In this document: piece after piece, positions 1 to 4,909 of the stretch
Position numbering within the stretch: position 1 is the stretch's first letter
How the letters are laid out: each line of letters opens with the position of its first letter
Origin: a bacterium
GTDB lineage: Bacteria; Verrucomicrobiota; Verrucomicrobiia; Limisphaerales; UBA11358
Length of the DNA stretch: 7,034 bases
Reading direction: 5' to 3'
NCBI GenBank assembly: GCA_021781185.1
Contig: JAJXXI010000576.1
Span: forward strand, 1-7,034
The notes under the pieces: model-generated
What the model was told of the DNA's origin: nothing
The model's input: the letters and a program-made list of their open reading frames with translations, nothing else
The model's database searches: none
Made by a program: the position numbers and the translations under genes

Positions 1-485
1 CCGCCAAACCTGGCATCGTGGGCGTGCCGCTCGATGAGTTCGAACACTTCCCGCGCCCGGGCCAGCGCCGCCTCGCTGCCAATGGCGCGATGAAATTCCG
101 CCAGCGCGTAGATGTAAAATGCCTGGCCGTAAATTTTCTTCGCGTCGTCCATGACCTGCCCACGGTCATCGAGCCGCCAAAACGCCCCGCCGTGCCGCGC
201 GTCCCAAAACTGATTCATCACGTAGTCAAACGCGCGTTCGGCCATTTCGATATAGCCCGGCTCGGGATGCACCTGGTGCGCGGCGGAAAACGCCCACAAA
301 ATACGACTGTGAACAATGAGTCCCTTGGGTTGGGTGCGGTCAGGCGTCAGGTCGTTCGAAAGCCAGGCCATCCAGCCGCCGTTTTGGCGGTCCACCGCCG
401 GGCCGCACCAGAACGGCAGAATGTGGCCGAAGAGATGGTCGCGGACCTCGGCGAAAAAGGTTTCCAATTCGGCGGGCGGGTTCAT
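1..485 (-). CDS. Cellobiose/mannobiose 2-epimerase (AGE family), N-terminal part
   Basis: This gene starts at the ATG at 485-483 and stays open for 161 codons to the window edge, so the C-terminal part (about 60% of a family protein of roughly 400 residues) is missing. No signal peptide is seen, so the protein is probably cytoplasmic. Family signatures are visible in order: ILPFW (residues 22-26), D-x-x-NGGW (32-38), KGLIVHSRILWAFSAAH (54-70) with the conserved arginine R61, FWDARHGGAFW (near 95-105), and KKIYGQAFYIYALAEF followed by an A-L-A-x-A-x-E-x-F-x-LIE segment. These fit N-acylglucosamine 2-epimerase-type (alpha/alpha)6-barrel enzymes and most closely cellobiose 2-epimerases, which epimerise the reducing-end sugar of beta-1,4 disaccharides. 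The start overlaps the stop of the upstream GH5 gene by ATGA, which implies translational coupling. Together with a mannanase-like gene, mannobiose is the likelier substrate (inference). The catalytic histidines of the C-terminal half cannot be checked here. Confidence 0.9.
   Translation of the reverse strand, partial: MNPPAELETFFAEVRDHLFGHILPFWCGPAVDRQNGGWMAWLSNDLTPDRTQPKGLIVHSRILWAFSAAHQVHPEPGYIEMAERAFDYVMNQFWDARHGGAFWRLDDRGQVMDDAKKIYGQAFYIYALAEFHRAIGSEAALARAREVFELIERHAHDARFG
482..485 (-). other. ATGA stop/start overlap between GH5 and epimerase genes
   Basis: On the minus strand the four bases 485-482 read ATGA. ATG starts the epimerase and TGA ends the GH5 gene. This arrangement usually reflects translational coupling by ribosome re-initiation and is strong evidence that the two genes share one transcript. 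Confidence 0.85.
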
Positions 486-2320
486 CGCGGTGATGCCTGA
501 TGCGAAATTTCCACGCGGCTGATCTGCGTCTCGCCGGCGAGTTGAATTTTCAAATACTTTCCGCCGCGAAGTCCTTTCGCGTGGAACATCACCGGCTTCC
601 AATAGCCATATTCGCCGGCACCGTGAAAATAAACGGCCTTCTTCGCAGTCACGTCGTGAAAGTTCTGGCCGTCGCGGGAGAGCGAAAATTTGAGGTCGCT
701 TTCTTCCGTGGGATAAAAGGCGAACACGCGGAAGCTCAATACATTGTCTGGCAACCGATAAACCAATGCGTCGCCCGCCACCCCGGCGGCGCGACAGGCG
801 TCTTCCTTGGCCGACCGGCAGTCATGGGACGCAATTTTCCAAGCACCGGTCCGGGTCTGCACCTTCGAGAAATCCGCCAGTTCGTCCACGAGCGTGTCGG
901 CCTGCACGGTCACCGGCCCGCTGATGTTTGACGGTTGAGAGAGGCCGGAAGCGTTGGTGGCGCGCACGCGGTAAAACCATTCCCCGCGCGGGACGTTTTC
1001 ATCGGCGAACTGCGGTCGGTATTGCGTCATCGCCTCGTCCACATTGGTCGCAATGGCTTGCCAGCCGCCGGCGCGGTTCGCGGCGCGTTCCACCTGATAG
1101 CCGCTCGCGCCGACGGAACCCTGCCATGAAATCGCGGACGCGTCGGCAATGGGCAACAGTGTCGGCGGCGCGGGAATGGGAACCGGTGGCGCGGTCAGGC
1201 CGCGAATGGCGAACGCGTTCGAGCGAACCAAGGCCATGAGCGCAATTTCGTCGTAGTCGTTGCCGATGGCGGAGGCCGGCCAATGGAAGGCCTTGTAAAG
1301 ATTGCCACCCAGTCCGGGTTCGCTGTGCCAGTAAAAGCCGCCATCGCGATCGCGGAAACGCAGGCTCCAGAGCAGGCCGCCGGAGCAACCGCTGTCCCTG
1401 ATCGCCTGCATTGTCTGCGCCATCTTTGGCGTGGTCACAAAACCAAACTCGCCGACGATGTAGGGTTTTTTGCCCCTGGCCATGGCGGCGTTGGCGCGAA
1501 TAAGTTCAGCGAACGATTTCTGGTTCCCGGGGTAATGGTGTGTCGTGACGATGTCCACATCGTTCATTTCCAGTGATTCCGGGCGCAGCGTGACGGCATT
1601 GAAGCCGTCCATCACGAGATGATTTGCATCAAGGCTTTTGATGTAGCGCGCAATTTCACGCGTCCACGCGGGCGGCGAATACAACTCGTTTCCGGTTTCC
1701 CAGCAGAGAATGGATTTGTCATCCGCATAACGCACGCCGGTGATGGTGTTCGTGCGCGTCAGGATAAAATGAATCGTCTTTTCAAAGTCGGCGATGAGCT
1801 GCGGATCGGTCCAGAACGCATCCTTGGTTTTGCCGCGAAAGCCGGCGTATTCGGCGCGGCCGCCCTGCCAGCTCCAGTTGTCCACCAGGGGAATGATCAG
1901 CCGGACGCCGATGCGGTTGGCGGAGGCGAGCACCTGGTCCATGGCGCGGAACGCAGTCTCGTTGAATTTCCCCGGCCCGAGGACGTGGCGTGGCGTTCCG
2001 GGCAGGTCGTTGGTTCGCACCACGGTGATGACGTAGGTGCGCGCGACCGTGCCGCCGAGTTCATGCACCGTTTGCAGCGCGTCGTTGATCTCAAATTGAT
2101 CCGGCAGCCGCCACGGATTTTCTTCCGTGAACGGCACGTTGTCCTCGATCATCAACAGATTCGGAATGTCAAAGGAGAGGAAGCGGAATTCCTTGTCGCC
2201 ATCGTAGAGTTTGCCGTCGCGTGCGGTAATGTAGCGGGTCAAGGGGATGTCTGCCGCACCGGCGATGCCGGCGATCACCGTGCCGGCGAGCAGCAAAACG
2301 GGGAACAAGAGGGATTTCAT
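482..2320 (-). CDS. Secreted GH5 glycoside hydrolase, probable endo-beta-1,4-mannanase, with Fn3 and C-terminal domain
   Basis: The protein has 612 residues from the ATG at 2320. Residues 1-22/23 form a signal peptide (K2, a hydrophobic stretch LLFPVLLLAGTVIAGIAG, then A-G-A-A before D24), so it is exported; there is no lipobox cysteine. A GH5 (beta/alpha)8 barrel covers about residues 28-375: conserved R94 (TVARTY), a VDNWSWQGG segment (146-154), WETGNEL with probable acid/base E212, HHYPG (261-265), VGEFG with probable nucleophile E291, and barrel-closing W318. The stretch K-F-N-E-T-A-F..ANRIGVRLIIPLVDNW followed by FILTRTNT resembles GH5_7-type beta-mannanases, hence the substrate call. 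A fibronectin type III-like module spans about 383-473. The last roughly 135 residues are beta-rich and unassigned, possibly carbohydrate binding. An upstream in-frame TTG at 2341 would add seven residues and overlap the transporter stop, but the ATG places the signal peptide best. Neither start has a clear ribosome binding site. Cellulase or another beta-glycanase specificity is not excluded. Confidence 0.88.
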   Translation of the reverse strand: MKSLLFPVLLLAGTVIAGIAGAADIPLTRYITARDGKLYDGDKEFRFLSFDIPNLLMIEDNVPFTEENPWRLPDQFEINDALQTVHELGGTVARTYVITVVRTNDLPGTPRHVLGPGKFNETAFRAMDQVLASANRIGVRLIIPLVDNWSWQGGRAEYAGFRGKTKDAFWTDPQLIADFEKTIHFILTRTNTITGVRYADDKSILCWETGNELYSPPAWTREIARYIKSLDANHLVMDGFNAVTLRPESLEMNDVDIVTTHHYPGNQKSFAELIRANAAMARGKKPYIVGEFGFVTTPKMAQTMQAIRDSGCSGGLLWSLRFRDRDGGFYWHSEPGLGGNLYKAFHWPASAIGNDYDEIALMALVRSNAFAIRGLTAPPVPIPAPPTLLPIADASAISWQGSVGASGYQVERAANRAGGWQAIATNVDEAMTQYRPQFADENVPRGEWFYRVRATNASGLSQPSNISGPVTVQADTLVDELADFSKVQTRTGAWKIASHDCRSAKEDACRAAGVAGDALVYRLPDNVLSFRVFAFYPTEESDLKFSLSRDGQNFHDVTAKKAVYFHGAGEYGYWKPVMFHAKGLRGGKYLKIQLAGETQISRVEISHQASPR

Positions 2321-2337
2321 GGTGCAGAAATGACGGG

Positions 2338-3747
2338 TCAAGGCGCGGGGGAATCGGCTTTTTCACGGGCCACGCGGCGGGCGGCCAGTTCACTTTCAAT
2401 GTTGCTCAGGAAGCCCTCCTTCAACGGATAGATCAGCATGAACGAACCGGAAACCAAGGCGCCGATGGCGGGATAGACGCTCACCATCATGCGAATGCCG
2501 TTCTGGGTGTTGCCGTTTTGCACGATGTTGGCGTGGAAACCGTAGTAGGCCAGCAGCCAGCCGGCAAACGCGCCGCCCAGCGTCCAGCCGAATTTTTGCG
2601 ACATTGAGGAGGCGGAGAACACCAGCCCGGTGGCACGCCGGCCGGTTTTCCATTCCGAGTAATCCGCCGTGTCCGCATACATGGACCACAGCAGCGGGAA
2701 CACGAAGCCGGCGCTCACGCTGATGAAACATTGCAGCACCAGCACCAGCATCACGGATTCGGGCGAAAGCCCATAGACCAGGAAACTGAAGACGCTGGCG
2801 GACAACATCGCCACAAAAAAGGTGTTCTTCTTGCCGATCCGGTCGGAAACCGGCTTGGCCAGGATGACGCCGAGAATGTTCGCCGCCTGCCCCAGCACGA
2901 AATACAGACTGCTCCAGCCCATGGTGAACTTGAGCGAGGGCAGCGAAAAGACGGCCTCGGTGTGGAGATAATATTTAAAGTAGTAAATCGCCGCGCCATC
3001 GCGGATGGAGTTGAAGAAAATCGTCGCAATGCCCGCGCCCAGCAGAATGAACCACGGCTTGTTTTTCCAGAGGTCGGCCAGGTCATGTTTCAGCGAGGTC
3101 TTTTCCGTGACCGGCTTGATGCGCTCGCGGGTCCACGCAAAGGTCAGCCAGAACAGGATCATCGCCAGCACGGCGAAGACGGCGGCGGTCATCTGCCAGC
3201 CGCGCTGCAAATCAGGGGCGGTTCCGCCCATCCGGCTGAACATGCCCGACAGCGGCTCTGCGGCCGCCAGCACCACCAGGCTGCCGGCGAAAGCAAAGAT
3301 GAAGCGGAACGTTGCCAGCGTGGTGCGCTCCTTGCCATCCGCCGTCATCACGCCCAACAACGAGGCGTAGGGCACGTTGATGAGGGAATAAATCATCATC
3401 ATCAAAGAATAGGTGACGTAGGCGTAAACCAGTTTCCCCTCCGCGCTCATGGCGGGCGTGGTGAAAGTCAGCACGCCGATGATGGCGAACGGGATGGAAA
3501 TCCACAGCAGATAGGGACGAAACTTGCCCCAGCGGGTTTCCGTGCGGTCGCCCAGCACGCCGACAAACGGATCAAAGGCCGCGTCCCAGATGCGCGTGAT
3601 CAGAAACATGGTGCCCACCGCCGCCGCCGAGATGCCGAAGATGTCCGTGTAAAAGAACATCAGATACATCGAGAACAATTTCCAGAACATGGACGAGGCG
3701 GCGTCGCCAAACCCGTAGCCGATTTTTTCGCGCAGGCGGAGTTTCAT
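2338..3747 (-). CDS. GPH-family (MelB-like) sugar:cation symporter
   Basis: This is a 469-residue polytopic inner-membrane protein of normal length for the glycoside-pentoside-hexuronide:cation symporter family of the major facilitator superfamily. The N-terminus has the family pattern EKIGYGFGD. It continues with YLMFFYTDIFGIS and the diagnostic TRIWDAAFDP (51-60), where R52, D55 and D59 fall at the same numbers as the cation-site residues of MelB, followed by GDRTETRWGKFRPYLLW (66-82). The C-terminal half carries ADTADYSEWKTGRR (358-371), then a GLVFSASS...KFG segment typical of the family. About twelve hydrophobic segments can be seen. Lying just before a secreted mannanase-like GH5 and a 2-epimerase, it most likely imports mannobiose or a related disaccharide with Na+ or H+; substrate and ion are inferred. 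The ATG at 3747 follows an A/T-rich stretch without a Shine-Dalgarno motif. It is the first gene of the operon, and its stop lies 17 bases before the GH5 ATG. Confidence 0.93.
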   Translation of the reverse strand: MKLRLREKIGYGFGDAASSMFWKLFSMYLMFFYTDIFGISAAAVGTMFLITRIWDAAFDPFVGVLGDRTETRWGKFRPYLLWISIPFAIIGVLTFTTPAMSAEGKLVYAYVTYSLMMMIYSLINVPYASLLGVMTADGKERTTLATFRFIFAFAGSLVVLAAAEPLSGMFSRMGGTAPDLQRGWQMTAAVFAVLAMILFWLTFAWTRERIKPVTEKTSLKHDLADLWKNKPWFILLGAGIATIFFNSIRDGAAIYYFKYYLHTEAVFSLPSLKFTMGWSSLYFVLGQAANILGVILAKPVSDRIGKKNTFFVAMLSASVFSFLVYGLSPESVMLVLVLQCFISVSAGFVFPLLWSMYADTADYSEWKTGRRATGLVFSASSMSQKFGWTLGGAFAGWLLAYYGFHANIVQNGNTQNGIRMMVSVYPAIGALVSGSFMLIYPLKEGFLSNIESELAARRVAREKADSPAP

Positions 3748-3780
3748 GGATTAATGGCAGTTTGTTGGGCTGTGAAATGA

Positions 3781-3792
3781 TTGACGAGTCAA
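3781..3792. promoter_or_regulatory. Candidate operator palindrome TTGACGAGTCAA
   Basis: Two 5-base arms, TTGAC and GTCAA, are separated by GA and lie 33 bases upstream of the transporter ATG. Position and symmetry would fit a regulator site, but arms this short occur by chance. No second copy was noticed in the gap, so this is only a candidate. Confidence 0.22.
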
Positions 3793-4153
3793 AAACCCGT
3801 AGCGAATTTTGAGGACATGCCATGGCGAAAAATCCCAGGCGATGCCGTTTGCTTTATCAACCGGTCCAGCGTGGGATTCATGACGTCCGCCCAGCCATTT
3901 TTACGCCCTGGTCCCAAGGCCAGCCGCCGGTGATGGAATCAATCTCCGCGCCGCCGGGCTTCGCCTCAGTCCCCAGGGTTTCGTGGTCGGAAAATCAATT
4001 CGCCGGGAAATCACGCGGCGCGGGAACAAGCGCAGTGTTTTGCGCGCCAAATTGAAACGAAATCAGGATGGCAACAGCGAACCGCCGCGCTTCATTTTGA
4101 TCCCGCGTTATCACCTGCCTGGAGAGATTGAGCCGGGTGCTTCCGGTGCGGAA

Positions 4154-4167
4154 TTTTGAATTCAAAA
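4154..4167. repeat. Perfect 14-base palindrome TTTTGAATTCAAAA
   Basis: The palindrome lies 16 bases past the response-regulator stop and is flanked on both sides by CCGG (4143-4146 and 4168-4171). As RNA it would give only a weak A/U stem without a T-tract, so it is a poor terminator. It could be a protein-binding site. About 0.4 such palindromes are expected by chance in a sequence of this length. Confidence 0.25.
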
Positions 4168-4183
4168 CCGGCGGCCGAACGGC

Positions 4184-4852
4184 TCAATGCGTTGCGCCCA
4201 TCGGCAGGTTCGCGTATTTGGCCACGGCCTGGGCGCGCGAGCGGACGTGCAGTTTTTCGTAAATGCGGCGGATGTAGGTGTTCACCGTCTGCACGCTGAT
4301 CTTGAGCATCTCGGCGATTTCCTTGTAGAGATAGCCCCGGGCAAGCAGTTCGAGAACTTCCCGCTCGCGTCCTGAAAGTTCCACGGTTTCGCCGTTGTTT
4401 TCGGTTTCGTTCCGGCGGAAGGACTGGACGACCTTGCGGGCGATCTGGCTGCTCATGGGCGAACCGCCGGCATGCACGTCTTTCAATGCATCCATGAGTT
4501 CATTGCGGCGCATTTGTTTCAGCAAATAACCGGAGGCACCGGCGGACAACGCGTTGAAAATGTGGTTGGCATCCTCATAAACCGTGACCATGAGGAACTG
4601 GGTTTCGGGCAGCCGCGGCTTCAATCTGCGCACGCATTCGATGCCGTTCATGCCGGGCAGGTTGATGTCGAACAGCACCACCGAAGGTTTTTCCTGCGGC
4701 AACTTGGCGATGGCTGACTCCGCGTCATTGTATTCACCGGCCAGACGGAAGCCCGCCGTGTCACGAATCCAGCCGGCGAGGATTTCCCGCGCCGGCACGT
4801 CGTCTTCCACGATGGCAACTGCAATGCTCACAGTTTTTTTAGTCTTGGTCAT
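4184..4852 (-). CDS. NarL/FixJ-family response regulator
   Basis: The protein has 222 residues from the ATG at 4852 and normal family length. The receiver domain (about 8-125) has acidic pocket residues E16-D17-D18, phospho-acceptor D62 in LFDINLPGMNG, conserved T90 (MVTVYED) and K112 (GYLLK), so it appears active. A linker rich in N and E (146-156) leads to a LuxR-type helix-turn-helix (about 158-215): LSGREREVLELLARGYLYKE, then IAEMLKISVQTVNTYIRRIYEKL. It should bind DNA as a dimer when phosphorylated. The neighbouring HisKA_3 kinase, 57 bases upstream on the same strand, is the obvious partner. An in-frame GTG at 4900 would add 16 residues and begin only 9 bases after the kinase stop. I prefer the ATG because the receiver fold begins soon after it. 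The likely target, by position, is the downstream sugar operon (inference). Confidence 0.93.
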   Translation of the reverse strand: MTKTKKTVSIAVAIVEDDVPAREILAGWIRDTAGFRLAGEYNDAESAIAKLPQEKPSVVLFDINLPGMNGIECVRRLKPRLPETQFLMVTVYEDANHIFNALSAGASGYLLKQMRRNELMDALKDVHAGGSPMSSQIARKVVQSFRRNETENNGETVELSGREREVLELLARGYLYKEIAEMLKISVQTVNTYIRRIYEKLHVRSRAQAVAKYANLPMGATH

Positions 4853-4909
4853 ATTGTAGCCGATGTGGCGGCAAAGTCGTGTCCCGTCTATTGATGACAC
4901 TTGAACGAA

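Larger units (their letters stand above)
3748..4183. other. 436-base gene-free region upstream of the transporter operon
   Basis: This stretch lies between the response-regulator stop and the transporter start and should hold the promoter and operators of the sugar operon. I see no convincing sigma-70 promoter, no hairpin followed by a T-run, and no RNA gene. Two short palindromes are listed separately. On the minus strand there are short open stretches in different frames, such as one containing GWPWDQG near 3910-3925 and one containing KWLGG and GIAWDFSPWHV at about 3803-3900. They are interrupted by stops and lack a start context. They could be chance, a decayed gene, or part of a repeat. 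Confidence 0.6.

Noticed and set aside
18..500. A 160-codon open frame on the plus strand
   Set aside because: It is antisense to the epimerase, which shows clear AGE-family signatures on the minus strand and connects to the GH5 gene by an ATGA overlap.
1619..2431. A 270-codon open frame on the plus strand
   Set aside because: It is antisense to the GH5 catalytic domain and crosses the GH5/transporter junction. It has no family motif and is explained by codon bias of the real genes.
2731..3780. A 349-codon open frame on the plus strand
   Set aside because: It lies wholly antisense to the symporter, whose family motifs are unambiguous. Its translation is rich in H, Q, R and G with no recognisable domain, as expected for the mirror of a GC-rich gene.
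3789..3881. A 30-codon minus-strand frame starting MNPTLDRL in the intergenic gap
   Set aside because: It is short, has no ribosome binding site and no recognisable similarity; it is not supportable as a gene.
4850..4860. TACAAT directly before the regulator ATG as a promoter -10 box
   Set aside because: No -35 hexamer occurs at a suitable distance, and the closely preceding kinase gene makes co-transcription more likely.
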